A stretch of DNA of 64,000 nucleotides, taken from Lepraria neglecta (Eukaryota; Ascomycota; Lecanoromycetes; Lecanorales; Stereocaulaceae). The position numbers and the translations under genes are program-made. Under the pieces are notes generated by a model, which saw only the letters and a program-made list of their open reading frames with translations, did no database searches and was not told where the DNA came from. Position 1 is the stretch's first letter, and each line of letters starts with the position of its first letter. Where the stretch lies: NCBI GenBank assembly GCA_033220425.1, contig CM065650.1:2976001-3040000 (forward strand). Reading direction: 5' to 3'. Positions 21,995 through 32,953 of this stretch are shown here, piece by piece.

Positions 21995-23015
21995 GGAAAT
22001 GATCAGTAGCTTGTTGGGTGTTTTGTCAGAGTCAATGGTCCATGGACTGCCAGCCTATTGGGAACAGTCTTCTTGCTTCACTGCCAATACTTGGGTCTCG
22101 ACGATTGCTTTAGCTAGGAATGTCAAGAAATTCATATCGACACGCTCTTGAGCTGCTTGCTTGCATTCATCTTTCCCTGATCTTCAATACTTTGGGTCAC
22201 ATTTCGGAGCGGTTTGGCTTCATATAAGTGAATAAATCGATTTCCAGTACATACCTCCATAGACTGAAGAATAATCGGCATCCCGTCCGCTCTGCCAAAG
22301 ACAAGTTTCAGATCGACTAATTAGTAGTTGGGTGGGTGACCACCAGCGAATACTAGCTGCTGTATGTTTTTGATTTTCTTTTTTTGCTGGTGGGAGACGA
22401 GCCAATGCTGTTAGTGGCTGGCTACTGTGAGTTTTTGTTACTGGCAGCCCTGTAGGGTGGGCGAGAAGGTGCTCAGACAGCGATCTGCATCTGCAACACA
22501 ATTGATTTCGAAAATTTGTTTACGTATTCTTAAACTATGAAGTCGAGATCCATTATCAGGAAAGATGGCCAGAGTGTAAGGCTTGAAGAAAGGAAACGGC
22601 TGTGCGCATTGATGAAGATCTTGGCAGACTGACTGTTGCAGCCTCTCGTGAATCAGATAAGCAGACACTAAGCTCGAATCAACCGGATCTAGGTGGGGCG
22701 TGAGGCTAGCTTTCATTGCTGAATGTGAACTTGAGGCTCTTCGTCCTCCTAGATCTATGTATGGCGAGGGTCGCTGTTGAGCTACGCCGTGATCGCTCGA
22801 AACGAGCATTTGTTACTCGACCAGAGTCTGTGAGAGTCCAGACTCGCTTGGGTGCAGGTTCTTGCGAGGCATATGTAAGAGTCTGACTAGCTACGTGGCC
22901 CAAGGATAGCGTTGAAGAGGTGAAGTAACAAAGAAGGCTCTCCCAAAAGATTGATGACTTGCCTGCGTTGTAATGGTACCGGCAATCTCAAGAACTATCT
23001 GATCAGGAGGTACAT
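21995..23015. other. Gene-poor stretch; one unplaced 123-residue minus-strand frame
   Basis: The minus-strand frame 22438-22809 (MLVSSDHGVAQQRPSP...) has a coding-like composition (VCQDLHQCAQPFPFFKPYTL) but no domain, start context or splice partner that I can support. It may be a gene relic. Nothing else is seen. Confidence 0.3.
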
Positions 23016-23156
23016 TCACAGCCAATCTTCGTTTAAGGCTTTGAAAGGCACTCGTAGAAACGGAATTGTCAAGTACTCAAAAGCCGTCTCTCTCATCTGG
23101 TCTTCGCTTTGATAGAAATTATACCTTGTGAGGGTGATTCTACACTCAGCCACTTC

Positions 23157-23157
<1 letters not shown>

Positions 23158-23188
<31 letters not shown>

Positions 23189-23197
23189 CTTCTTTTT
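23158..23197. repeat. CTT/TTC trinucleotide microsatellite
   Basis: About a dozen uninterrupted ttc units. Within the minus-strand ankyrin gene it reads as a Glu run (EEEEQKEEEEEEEEEEE) near the C-terminus. A run of this kind is prone to slippage. Confidence 0.85.
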
Positions 23198-24390
23198 GCT
23201 CTTCTTCCTCTTTGAGTAGATACCAACCCCAGGATCTCAGACAGTTTGCAGGCGTGGACCCTCTGACATCTCCCACATTGACGTCTGCGCCAGCCTCCAA
23301 AAGTAGACATGCTACAACCATATTCGCGTAGTGAGCAGCATAATACAGGGGTGTGCAACCATGCATGTTGGACACATTGACGGAAGCTGATCTTGCCAGG
23401 AACTGTGTAATTAAGCTGCGGCATTCACCCTTCTCAAAAGGACTGGTCGGTTCCTTAGAGTTGGCCATTGCAACTAGGAGTGGTGTCTCGCCATTGGAGT
23501 TTACGGCGTTGACGTCCGAACCGTGCTTGACTAGAGTCTCTATGACATCGCCAGACATCCCATCCATGGCTGCATGATGTAAGGCATTATTACCATCGGC
23601 GTCTCTACGATCAAAGTCGGCTTCATATGAAAGTAGTGAGTCGATCTGCCAAATATCACCACGAAAGGAAGCCGCTTCATAAAGCAGGCTAAGATCAGGC
23701 CACGCACCATTAGCCATTACCAGCTCAGCGGTAGACTGATTGTGATCCATGAATGCTATGCCCAATGGGGCTGGATAGACATTGACCTGTGCTCCAGCAG
23801 AGAGTAAAAGTCCCATAGTCGTACTAGGCTAGTCAGAACCGAAGTCTTGGTGCAACATTGTAGCCTAGTACAAAGCCGTAGGCCCCGTCCACGACAAGCC
23901 TGCCATTGACATCAGCGCCTGCCACAATCAGCATACCCGTAATCTCTTCGTTTCGAGCTCGGGCGGCGCAATGCAACTCATGAGTCGTGTCAGCCAGAGT
24001 TATAGCGTCCCAATTCAGGAGCATCTGAGCCAGGGAAATTTACTCTCCGAGCACAGCTAGGCTGATCGCATGTGAAATCGATTCGTCCTGGTCTTTAGAC
24101 GGATTCGCTAAATTCAACATTGCCTCTACTGTATCAGTGAGGCCATAACAAGCAGCAATAGATATTCCAGAATGACCACTTGGGAAGAAGGGCTCCTCCA
24201 GAAGCTTCCGTTCGCGATCCCAATCTTGAAAGCAAAGCGAGGCCGCTATATGCCGCTTTCGGCCCAGAGTATTCAAAGTCAGCCGCTTGACTGTCTCGTC
24301 CCAGCCTGGACGAGCATGGTCAGACCAATGACAGGAGGCGTATTCGATCAAAAAGTACCTGTGAAATAGGCCAAGATGTCTATAGTGCCC

Positions 24391-24530
24391 TGTTGCAATC
24401 CGTTGCTTGATTGCTTTCTATGCGATTCCAGAAGCCTGTTGCTAGCCGTTCTTTGTCTGTTTTGGCCATATATGGGGCCCTGGCCCCCATTAGCTAGACA
24501 TCCTTCCCAGCCTATTGCCACATTGCAACA
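24391..24530. mobile_element. Candidate 140-bp MITE with 9-bp TIRs
   Basis: The segment begins tgttgcaat and ends attgcaaca, perfect 9-bp terminal inverted repeats. It is flanked on both sides by tgccc (24386-24390 and 24531-24535), which would be a 5-bp target duplication. Inside is a GC-rich palindromic core (atggggccctggcccccat, 24472-24490). It has no coding capacity. It sits in the extra DNA that interrupts the NACHT-ankyrin gene. The TIRs do not extend much past 9 bp, so the family is unassigned and chance cannot be fully excluded. Confidence 0.5.
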
Positions 24531-27121
24531 TGCCCTCCCTCACGAAAAAAGCCTGGATCCATGCGAGCGGGGCCGGGATCTCCGCTATCGACGTTCAAGA
24601 TTTTCCCCCGGTGAATAGCAGTCTAGCCAGTGGGAAACGTCGTCGAACAGCAGGTAAGCCAAGCACGTTACTGCCAGCCTACTTTGCGCGTCTTGAAATA
24701 ACAGCTCTCTTCGACTTTCAAAATACTGTTGCGTAGTAGAGTGAGCTAATGGTACGACTGAGCTCTCATGATCAATGATAATCAAGCCAGGGCGGACAGA
24801 GCTCAGTGTTTCCTGATCAACAAAGTTGTCCTCGTCCATCACGGTGTCTCCTTGTTCAATAGACAAGGCACACTGTAGCTCACTCAAGCTCAAGGGTCTT
24901 ACGGCTAGGCTGATCCAGCTCAATGTGGCAATCGCAAGGTCACTGAAACCCTTCTCCTGTTCTCTGATACGTTTAATTGTATCATCGTACGCAATGTTTG
25001 AAGCAGTAGATCCGGAGCCTTTTGGCAGTCTTGCTAGTGCCTCTCTAACTTTCCTCGCAGTAAATTTGTCCTTGAAAGACTGCATGTGGAGGCGAGCCAA
25101 CAAAAACCTGCTTTTTGTCAATCCGGCTCTATTCCACAGTTGGAAATGGGATAATTAGAGTGCCCCGGTAGCATCGGGCTCCGGCACCAAGCCAGATTAC
25201 CAGTTGCGTGTGGAGCATAGAAGGGGCTGGATGGGACGAGCCCGCATAGCGACGAGGCCAACAGGAGCAAGAACAAATCGCAGACAAATCCGAAAGTACG
25301 TACATGCCTTCCACAAGCTCTGTAATGGTGTGGGCGATGAGCTCTTGCAAACCTAGGCTGCTCTTCACACACTCGGGCAGGATTGGAATCTGCCTTTCCA
25401 AGAATCGACGAACGTCGTGATTATTTGCAGTGATTGGGACGCGGATCGCGCTCTGGAAGGCATCAACGAAGGGAGAGACGATTCGATAAGTCAACATCAT
25501 ATTGGTGACACTTTTGAGTGCTTGTAGCTCGGCTAGTAGCGAATCACGCTCGTTATCGGATTTGGAGTACTGGTCGAGGGCATCAATGATGATGAAGGCT
25601 TTTCGGTATCGACGCAACTCTACTCTTAGCAGGCTAGAAAGCTCAATTTGAGTGGTACGAGAGTAGCCTCCTCGATGTTTCTCATACCGTGCCTCGACAT
25701 TTTCTGGAACCGAATTGCGCGCCTGAAGCAATTGCTTTAGTAGACCCCCAAGGGAATTGGGCATGCTTTGCTGCGAGCGCTCTTTGTTGTAGCAATAAGC
25801 ATACACAGTTGCTGTATCGCCAGGAAAACACTCCTTACGTAGATCATCGATTACGAGAGATCTGGCATGAGTTCAACTGTCAGCACCGAGCACTGAGATC
25901 AACAAGTAAGAATGTTGCATTTATGATTCAGCCGCAATTGAATTAAATAAATGAATAGATAAACCCAAGGCAGGTGGGGTATTACATCAAGCTTGAAGAC
26001 CAGGATTTTCTACAAGAGCAGAGGATCGCTCCTTTGCAAGTAGAAGTGATCCTCGTCATAGTAAGAGAGCGCTTACTTACGCAATGATAGTCTTCCCAGC
26101 CCCGGCTATGCTGTGTCAATGGCTCCGAGGCAATCAGATTGAATTGTGGCTATAGAAATGAAAGCTGCTTACGTATTCCAGGGCAGAACAAGGTCTCATG
26201 AGTATCTTCACGCCAACGAGTGTACTCAGAAGAGTCTAGAAACCATCGTCCGGTGCCTTCAGCACGAGCTTCAGATGCACTAGCATGGTGCTTCCTGAAG
26301 TCGAGTGGCGACAACCATTCGGAAACGCGGTGGAGGTACGATTCATTGGCGAGAGCAAGGTCATTGGGATTTAAAGTATCGACATTTGTGGAAATATTAT
26401 GGACTGTTTCCCCCAAAGGACCGATCGCTTCAGTATTCGTTATGATGGCTCCGACTTTCTCGTTCAAAGGGTGGATGCCTGCTGTGTCGATCTTGATGCT
26501 GCAGACTTCCTCGTTCAAAGGTTGGATGCGTGAAGTATCTTCTTTGATAGCGCGAGAGGTTTTCATGCTGTCTTTTTGAAGAGCGATAACCAGGCGAGTC
26601 TTGAACCTTTCAATATCGGCTAGGATCTTCCTTATATCTTCCTTGTCAAGTGTCCATACGAGATGTCTATACACAAAGCCAACCAGTCATTGAGCCGTCA
26701 TGGAGAAATGTTAGTTCCGATCTGCATGCATAGCAAAAGTTGTGACTTACTTGCCCATCCTGTGCATTGGAGATTCCGTTTTCAGTTTCCGCTTCAGCTG
26801 TTCCATAGTCCGCCTAAACAGCTCCAAGGGCCCGGTAGGACCTCCAAGCTCCAGAACACTTTCAATCCAGGATTCCTCTGCAGAGGCATTTTCGACCTGA
26901 TCCCTCAGAGAGTTCAAAAGAGGCAGAAGATTCGCAGCCTCTAATGACAGCTTTGCGCGCTCTTTTGGGGCGTTTTTGACATGATTTAGATACCTGAAAT
27001 AACATTTATCTTCAAGCTGTCATGAGATGTTATAGTCTACTCACTTGTAAGCCTTTACCGTTGTTCCTATCAGCTGCGCGATACTCGCAGCCAGGCTGAC
27101 TAGGGTGATTGCTTCTGCCAT

Positions 27122-27484
27122 GGGTAGAAACCAAGCGTCACACGTTCTGATGGAGGAATCAAACAGAGAGAAACATATGGCTCTTCGTGACAGCAAAAAT
27201 AGAAGTCGAGAAAAGGTTGCATCATACAGCCTCACCAAATTACTAAAGACACTTCTTACTAGCCCTTTTTGAACGATACCGCCTTTGCCTTATCACCGTT
27301 GGCGTTCCGCAACAGAATGCTCATGTTATGGGTTATACTGTTTTTATATCGCTCTATTCACCATGCAGCTTCAGCACGAACTTTATTTCACTACTTTCAT
27401 AAGACCACAACGGCTTCCTTCCCATAGCCATCACAGGCTCAACCCTCATGTTCCTGAGGGACAATCCATTTCCAATGATTCCCC
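27122..27484. other. Promoter region of the NACHT gene and 3' flank of the next gene
   Basis: No gene seen. A 65-residue minus-strand extension upstream of 27121 is in frame with the NACHT gene's ATG but has no family-like start. Confidence 0.4.
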
Positions 27485-28417
27485 TCACAAGTTCTGATCA
27501 GTATCCAGTACATCATACTGACTATTATCACTCTCCCCCATCTTCTGCCTCGGCGCCGTACTTCCACTACTGGCATGCGTCATCCTCTGCGTCCGCGCCT
27601 CCGCCTCCCTCCCAGGATCATTCTCAGTACCAATATCCGAATTGAAACTAGCATTTTTGTCATCCCCCTCATCGAATCCTCCCTCCGTGAGATTCTTCCC
27701 CTTCGGCTTACCGCTCTGCGCAGGCTGGGACACCACACTAGCCACATACCCCGGCGCGGCATCGACATTGCTGTCACCCTCGCCCTTGAACGTGTTCTCG
27801 GTGGGACCGGCCTTCGTGTCGCTGCCGGACATCTGCTGTCCACTGCCGGAAGAGCCCATTGAGCTGCTAGGCCCACTAGGCCCTCTCAACCCAGAGTCTG
27901 CTGTCTCCATCTTCGCGCTCGTGGGACCCCCGACGTACCCATTCTGGCTGTGCTGGCCGGGGAAATCAGGCTGGCCTCCAGCGCCCTCGGGGTATTTCTT
28001 TCCAGCAACACCCTTGGCCTCGTCAGCGGTCTCGGACCATGCGGCTTTGGCTTCACGCTCTGCGGCGTCAGGAGCTGCGGAGAGAATAGTGGCACTTGAG
28101 GTGTCTGTGTTGTTGAAGGTGGATGAGGAGCCGGATTGCTTGAGAGGCTCGGAGTCACGATTTTCGCCGAACGCTCCTCCGGAACGGGCAGATTCAGCGG
28201 CGAGGGAGTCGGAAGCTACGGCGCCGGCGCCTTCGGTTGTGGGATTGGTGTAGCGTTCTGGATCGGAGGTGTTCTGGGAAGGATGTCAGCTTGTGGTTTG
28301 GTGAGTGAGTGTGGGGTATGGCAGGTGCAAATGAGGTAGGAAAGGTGAGGTTTCGTTTACCTTTGTGCCTGTGTGACCCTGGTCCTGGGAGCTGAGAGGA
28401 GTGCCTTGCATGTCCAT
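27485..28417 (-). CDS. Disordered hydrophilic protein with DSGLRGP motif
   Basis: Two exons (28417-28361, 28273-27485; an 87-nt GTAAAC...CCAG intron, phase 0) give 281 residues. The first exon is MDMQGTPLSSQDQGHTGTK. The protein is almost free of hydrophobic runs and rich in Gly, Ser, Asp, Glu and Ala. Conserved-looking pieces are DAAEREAKAAWSETADEAKG, ETADSGLRGPSGPSSS and GGFDEGDDKNASFNSDIGTE. It resembles small fungal stress-associated or LEA-like proteins in composition, but I cannot name a family. The next gene on the same strand encodes another disordered protein with the same DSGLRGP motif, so the pair may be distantly related or co-functional. Function unknown. Confidence 0.75.
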
Positions 28418-28953
28418 GATTGCAGGTGTGATTTGTAAGTTTGCTATTTCTGGTTCTTAATATTGGCTTGAGATAAAGAAGTTCAGGTTTCTGCTCAGGG
28501 GATTGACCGTGTATGGTGTGTTTTTTGTGTGAACAAAGATTGTGCCGAAAGTTCGACTATGATTCGACGCGAGGCTACATCATTGCTAGTGATGTAATGA
28601 TTGCCCCACCAAAATGCTGCCCTGAAAATCACTCACCTTCTTTTGGTTACTTATCACCCGATACGAGTAGCTACCGATTTCAGGCAGCCGTTATTTTGCT
28701 ACTGTGGCGTTGTCGACTCAGAAATGCTTCAGAAATGCTTGGTGAAGTTTACTTGCAATGGGAGAAAACAATCAGTGCAAGGTTGCCAATTGGACTTCTA
28801 TTGTAGAGCTTTGATAGCAATCAATGCCAATCGATTGAGCTTCTTCAAAACCTGTAGTTCTCTTGTCTATCATTTTCATTTCCATCGACTTTCCTCGTCT
28901 CCAGTGCTGTCTCAATTCATCTTCAATGACCATAAATCCTCACAAACCACCAT
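28418..28953. other. Intergenic between the two DSGLRGP genes
   Basis: Plus-strand frames at 28513-28806 and 28601-28999 are overlapping and unsupported. This should hold the promoter of the gene at 28417 and the terminator of the gene ending at 28954. Confidence 0.4.
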
Positions 28954-29456
28954 CTACCTCTTCAAAGCATCTTCAGGCAGCCCCTCCAACCCATCATGAC
29001 CTTGCCTCCCAACACCCCCACTCGGCTCCCCAGCATTCTTATTAAACTCATCCCCATCAGTCCTCACACTACTATCACTCGTAGCTGGGCCCCTCAACCC
29101 ACTATCACTCCCCGCACCATAGCTCACATCGCTCTGAACGCCCCCAGAGCCAACGTTTACCGTACTAGCATCGCTCGAGTTCCAGTCGCTGGCTACTGGT
29201 GGCTGGTCTGGGAGGGGCAAGTTGGCTTTACGCTCATCGATGAGCTCGGCTTTGGATTTGGGCTGGTTTTCGTCGATGATTGACTGTAAACGTGGGGTAA
29301 GTGAGGTGGATTTTTTGGGGAGATTGGGAAGGGGGAGCTGACCTTCATTAGCGAGGGTTCGGATTCGGCGGGCACGTTGCCGTCGTTCTTTTGAGAGACT
29401 TTGGATTCTGCTTTGCGGATGTCTTCGCGCGTGGTGTGGAAGGTAGACTCAGACAT
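28954..29456 (-). CDS. Small conserved-type fungal hydrophilic protein
   Basis: Two exons (29456-29343, 29283-28954; a 59-nt GTCAGC...ACAG intron, phase 0) encode 147 residues. The N-terminal half reads TREDIRKAESKVSQ, then NVPAESEPSLMKSIIDEN, then KAELIDERKANLPLPDQPPVASDWNS in pieces. I recall this as a recurring small protein in Pezizomycotina, related in style to seed-maturation (SMP-like) proteins. The C-terminal half is disordered and contains GSDSGLRGPATSD, matching the motif in the neighbouring gene. No TM or signal peptide. A stress-tolerance role is inference only. Confidence 0.8.
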
Positions 29457-30088
29457 GTTGGCTAATGTTCAGATTGTGGTTGGAATTTGTATGTCTCATA
29501 TGTTTATGAGGTTACTTTGGATATTGCTCGTGTGCTCGAAGATGATTGTGTGTGTACGCTATGAGTTATTTTCGTGCCAAGGGTTAGGATGTGTGACGAC
29601 GAAACCGCTATGATGTAATATGGCATTTACCGAATCGCCTCTTTGGGCGATCTCGTCGATCAGTTCAATTTTAGCCGGTGACCTAACCCTAAGATCCTTT
29701 GCTCAGACTTTCCTCATTAGGCGACAATGAGCAGACATTTGAATCCATTGAGGGACCTTTTCGTAATCCAAAAGGCACATATGAGCTTTGTTCGTAGAAA
29801 CGATACATAGCCTTTCCAGCTTTGTGCCTTTTGTCTCTCTTTGAACTTCAGATATGGCTTATTCCGGTCCCCTTTCCTTCTGTTTGCAACTCATACTGCT
29901 CTAGCATTCCCAATTCCTATGACTGTATCAAGCCAGCGATGCACGTCTTTCTCACCGCCTACCTACCGTATGCGATTAGTGCTGGTACGCTCGCCATGCC
30001 AGCGCTACCCAGCGTTAAATGCCCAGCAAGCGGGTAGTAAAGGCTCCTCTCTCACGCTATTGACGCACCTGCATGCTGACTTAATAAC
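29457..30088. other. 5' region of a candidate secreted-protein gene
   Basis: A signal-like segment (FLLFATHTALAFPIP, near 29868-29910) is present in a frame without an ATG in reach. It may be the first exon of the gene ending at 30466. Otherwise nothing is seen. Confidence 0.35.
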
Positions 30089-30466
30089 TCATCCAGCCAT
30101 TCTCCAACCAATGATGCTAAATCCGGCACAAATACTCTCAAACCCCGCGAAACTGACCAGGGTCAACCAGCCAGCCTTACGCTAACAACATACCCCTCAC
30201 CTGCCTGTAGCGGCGGCACTCCCGCAGAATACACCGTCGCATATGGACCCAACGTGTCAGCTGAGATCCAGTCACTGAGACTGAGTAGGGACTTGCAATT
30301 TGAGGAGCAAATCGATCTTAGTACACATTCTGGAAGCTCTTTGGACACGAGTTCAGGTAGTACAGTACTCGACGGTGGTGCATGTGACATGTATCTAGAT
30401 ACGGTTAGCAGTGCGAAAGCATCGAATGGGGAACCACAAGCAGGAGTTTGCTATAATTCCCAGTAG
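30089..30466 (+). CDS. C-terminal exon of a candidate secreted protein
   Basis: A frame opening after a good acceptor (tgctgacttaataactcatccag, with a GCTGAC branch site) encodes about 120 residues ending at 30466. It contains YPSPACSGGTPAEYTVAYGP, NVSAEIQSLRLSRDL, LDGGACDMYLDTVSS and the ending AGVCYNSQ. Three spaced cysteines and a terminal C-Y-x-S are common in small secreted fungal proteins. A signal-peptide-like segment lies about 200 bases upstream in a different frame, so a first exon and an intron are likely, but I could not find a donor that joins them cleanly. The 5' end is unresolved, and the gene may be broken there. Function unknown. Confidence 0.45.
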   Translation, partial: SSSHSPTNDAKSGTNTLKPRETDQGQPASLTLTTYPSPACSGGTPAEYTVAYGPNVSAEIQSLRLSRDLQFEEQIDLSTHSGSSLDTSSGSTVLDGGACDMYLDTVSSAKASNGEPQAGVCYNSQ

Positions 30467-30760
30467 TATACGGCTGCTTGTTTCCGAGCTTGGCATCATT
30501 GAACGAGAAGGAGAGGGTGGGCGTGAAGTTTAATGAGCTTTTGCAATATTTGATCTTTTGCAAACTTTAGCCCTTTCAGGTAGACAGATTAATCAATTGG
30601 ATTCTGGGGTATCGTTGACCTATCCTTGTGTCAGCGACTGCGCTGCACGGAGCAAGTACACCAGAGACAGCGAGCCAGGACTCACTACACGGCTTTTCCA
30701 CAGAATGCCTTAGGTTGTTTCCCTCCCAACGCCTTTGCACAATTAAAAATCCACAGCCTC

Positions 30761-31534
30761 TTATATTCTCACATCCCTCCCAGCCTTAACAACCACCTTC
30801 ATCAAATCCTTATAAACCTCTTCAAAGCCGTCCTCCCCATCCTTCTCCCCCTTCTTCTTTCCCGGAGCATCCTTGCCAACCATAACAACACTAGTCGGCC
30901 TCTTCGTACTACTCGCCGCACCCAACTCCGCTCTCGAAGTCACAAAAATATACGGCACGCCATGATCCTCGCACAGCACTGGTAAATGCGATATAACATC
31001 CATTGGAGAGATATCTGCTGCAAGGATGACGATGCCTGGTGCTTCGTGACCGGAGGTAGAGGCGGGTGTGGCTTTGCGGAGGGATTTGACGACTTCTTTT
31101 ACACCGCGTTTAAGGGTCTTGTTTTTTGCAGCTGCCACAACATCTGGATCAGTAATTGGGCGTAATTATAAGATTGGTAAAACAAACTCACCCTTCTTAA
31201 CACTTTTAAGCACCTTCTTCCCCACCTTCTCATCCGCCAAAGGGTTCGCAAACGGCACCAGCGCACCCAGCAGCGGCGCACTTTTCACCTTCACCAGTAA
31301 ATCTCCATCCTCCTTGATCGCTACACTACCCGGCTTCGTATCTTCCAGGCTATTCAAAAGCTTTGTAGTGACTTCAGCATCTGAAGCTGCAGCCGCGACT
31401 TTCTTCTCTTTCTTGTCTTTTTTGTCTGATTTGGATTTGTGGACCCCATCGGTTTCGGCGCGCTTGGCTTTCTTTTCTGCTTTGGCGAGCTTTTTGGCCT
31501 CCTTTTCGGGGTCGGTGGGCTTTTCTTTTGCCAT
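30761..31534 (-). CDS. NHP2: H/ACA snoRNP protein Nhp2
   Basis: Two exons (31534-31192, 31131-30761; a 60-nt intron from GTGAGT to GGCAG, splitting an Ala codon) encode 237 residues. The N-terminal 65 residues are a Lys/Glu-rich extension (EKEAKKLAKAEKKAKRAE, KKDKKEKKVAAA). The L7Ae/Nhp2 fold follows: PFANPLADEKVGKKVLKSVKK, then LKRGVKEVVKSLRK (RNA-contacting helix), IVILAADISPMDVISHLPVLC and EDHGVPYIFVTSRAELG, with the loop used for kink-turn recognition in the family. Nhp2 is a core subunit of H/ACA ribonucleoproteins that pseudouridylate rRNA in the nucleolus. It is longer than yeast Nhp2 (about 156), owing to the N-terminal extension. All family blocks are present and in frame. Confidence 0.93.
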
Positions 31535-32017
31535 TGTGCGTGGTTGTGGGAATAGATCGGGGGTTAGAAAGTGGTGCTTGGAGCTGCGAAATTTCGTGCG
31601 GGAGGGAGCTTCATATGAGCTAGGCTCGATGTGGATGTCTTGGCCCTAGCCCTACCTTAGGTACTCTCTCGATGCTCTCCTACTTAGCAGCGTATCGGTT
31701 GTATTGGACGATTGAGCTCATTGTGACAAGTGAGGAATGGAAGCACATGTATTCAGCAAATATAGGGGGGCCTTCTCCAATTCCATCACCAAAGATAGCG
31801 AAAGTCGCCCAAGACAGTCAAAGTGTGTAGGCCAATTTCTATTAGCACGGAGCTGCAAGACTACCTCTTCTGACAAGAACTGTCCTCCAGCGGACCTCTC
31901 TCACTAGCACGTTGGACGAAGCAAATTGAATCAATTGAACCCTTTTGCCTTATATACACATGTTCAACAGTCTAATAGCCCCACGCCTCCGCTTCACAGC
32001 CCTCGATTCAACCCTGC
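31535..32017. other. Intergenic between NHP2 and QCR8
   Basis: A 193-residue plus-strand frame (31068-31649) is only the antisense of NHP2. The rest is 5' flank of NHP2 and 3' flank of QCR8; no gene. Confidence 0.5.
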
Positions 32018-32668
32018 CTAACCACGCACTGAGCCACCACCTGTAGCCTCCTCAGCAGCTGCAGCATCGGCCATCCTTCCAGGTTTCGAGTTGTAGTATT
32101 CGTTTCTAGAAGACGGAATGATCAGCAACTTGATCCCGAAGCCCCGAATATGTTGCGTTGCTTCTCTCTTAAAAACTTATAATGTGAGTTGACTCACTTC
32201 TCAACAGCCCAGTTCATCGCCACGTATGCAATTGCGAAGGGTGGAATGACATAGAGCGCCTGTGCTCTGAATCTCCGCCATGTATTGAAGACCGCGGCAT
32301 TAAGAGTACCGGCGAGAGGACGTTGGCGGTTGGCGGAAATGGAGTATGTGGTTATGCCTTTCTGTGTTTGAGAGCCTTTGTAGGATACACGTCAGCAATC
32401 TGCTTTCATCGTATCCGCAGTATCCGTAAGCGGCTGAGAGGAGTCGCCTCCGATCGTGCTTGCAGTGCCGACTTGTGCATTGAGGAAGGCTACGGCTGTG
32501 TGATCATACCTAGATTGCCCCAGCCTCCGAGGTAACTAATTGCAGAATGTCAGCAACGTCTCATCGATAGCTCTTTGCAAATTGGAGAGAGTGACGGGTT
32601 TGTCCGGCCAAGTAGGGTAGAACGTACTGGCCATGCTTGGTGTCCAATGGCTCACTGCCTCCTGCCAT
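32018..32668 (-). CDS. QCR8: Cytochrome bc1 complex subunit 8 (Qcr8)
   Basis: Four exons (32668-32628, 32535-32510, 32375-32198, 32105-32018) assemble 110 residues, the expected size. It starts MAGGSEPLDTKHGHYLGGWG, with the family's HYLGGWG block split over the first intron. It continues GSQTQKGITTYSISANRQRP (matrix-side loop), RAQALYVIPPFAIAYVAMNW (the single TM) and ends EKNEYYNSKPGRMADAA plus a Gly-rich tail. Qcr8 is the ubiquinone-binding-type small subunit of mitochondrial complex III in the inner membrane. Exon 2 is only 26 nt. All junctions are GT-AG and keep frame (333 nt total). It is head-to-head with PHB1, 285 bp between the start codons. Confidence 0.93.
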
Positions 32669-32953
32669 GATGAGCGGTGAGGTTATTTGTCAGACAAAAG
32701 AAATCAAAGGCTCGGTGGATGGTCTGTGAGGTCGCGATGTGGATGATGTCGAGGTTGGAGTTCCGGAAAGATCTAAATGCCAAGATCTGAACAGCGCTAA
32801 ACCGCATTTGAGCTGCATATTTTCTGGACCCTGTGAAGCACCTTTCACTCAAGCTCCCACGTTGTCTGCTTCACCAATCTCTGCAGTACTCCCGTGGCAC
32901 TCTCAAGTCCGGCACATAACCTCTACTGTCCTCCTCCTTCTTACTCTACCACC
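32669..32953. promoter_or_regulatory. Shared promoter of QCR8 and PHB1
   Basis: The 285 bp between two divergent start codons must serve both mitochondrial genes. It holds a CCAAT motif on the plus strand near 32873 (accaatctc) and a pyrimidine-rich leader before PHB1 (cctcctccttcttactctacc). No TATA box is seen. Co-regulation is inferred from the arrangement. Confidence 0.6.

Larger units (their letters stand above)
23016..27121 (-). pseudogene. STAND/NACHT-ankyrin NLR-like protein, broken
   Basis: At least six exons on the minus strand build an NLR-like protein. Exon 1 (27121-27045) encodes MAEAITLVSLAASIAQLIG, the usual helical N-terminus of these fungal receptors. Coiled-coil-like exons follow (26993-26751, 26666-26174). 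Exon 4 (26105-26081, 25 nt) carries the Walker A loop, giving GIPGAGKT once spliced. Walker B is KAFIIIDALDQ, then a winged-helix region (LATLSWISLAVRPLSLSELQ in part). The C-terminal half has about five ankyrin repeats (for example DADGNNALHHAA, SNGETPLLVA, MHGCTPLYYAA). The frame is broken: about 240 extra bases between LERR (near 24587) and YFLIEYASCHW (near 24355), a TAA near 24040, and a frame change plus two TAGs near 23830-23880. Such proteins act as heterokaryon-incompatibility or immune-type switches. The gene probably no longer works; an intron hiding part of the insertion cannot be excluded. Confidence 0.8.

Noticed and set aside
31068-31649. 193-residue plus-strand frame
   Set aside because: It is the antisense of NHP2, which has clear family motifs and splice phases.
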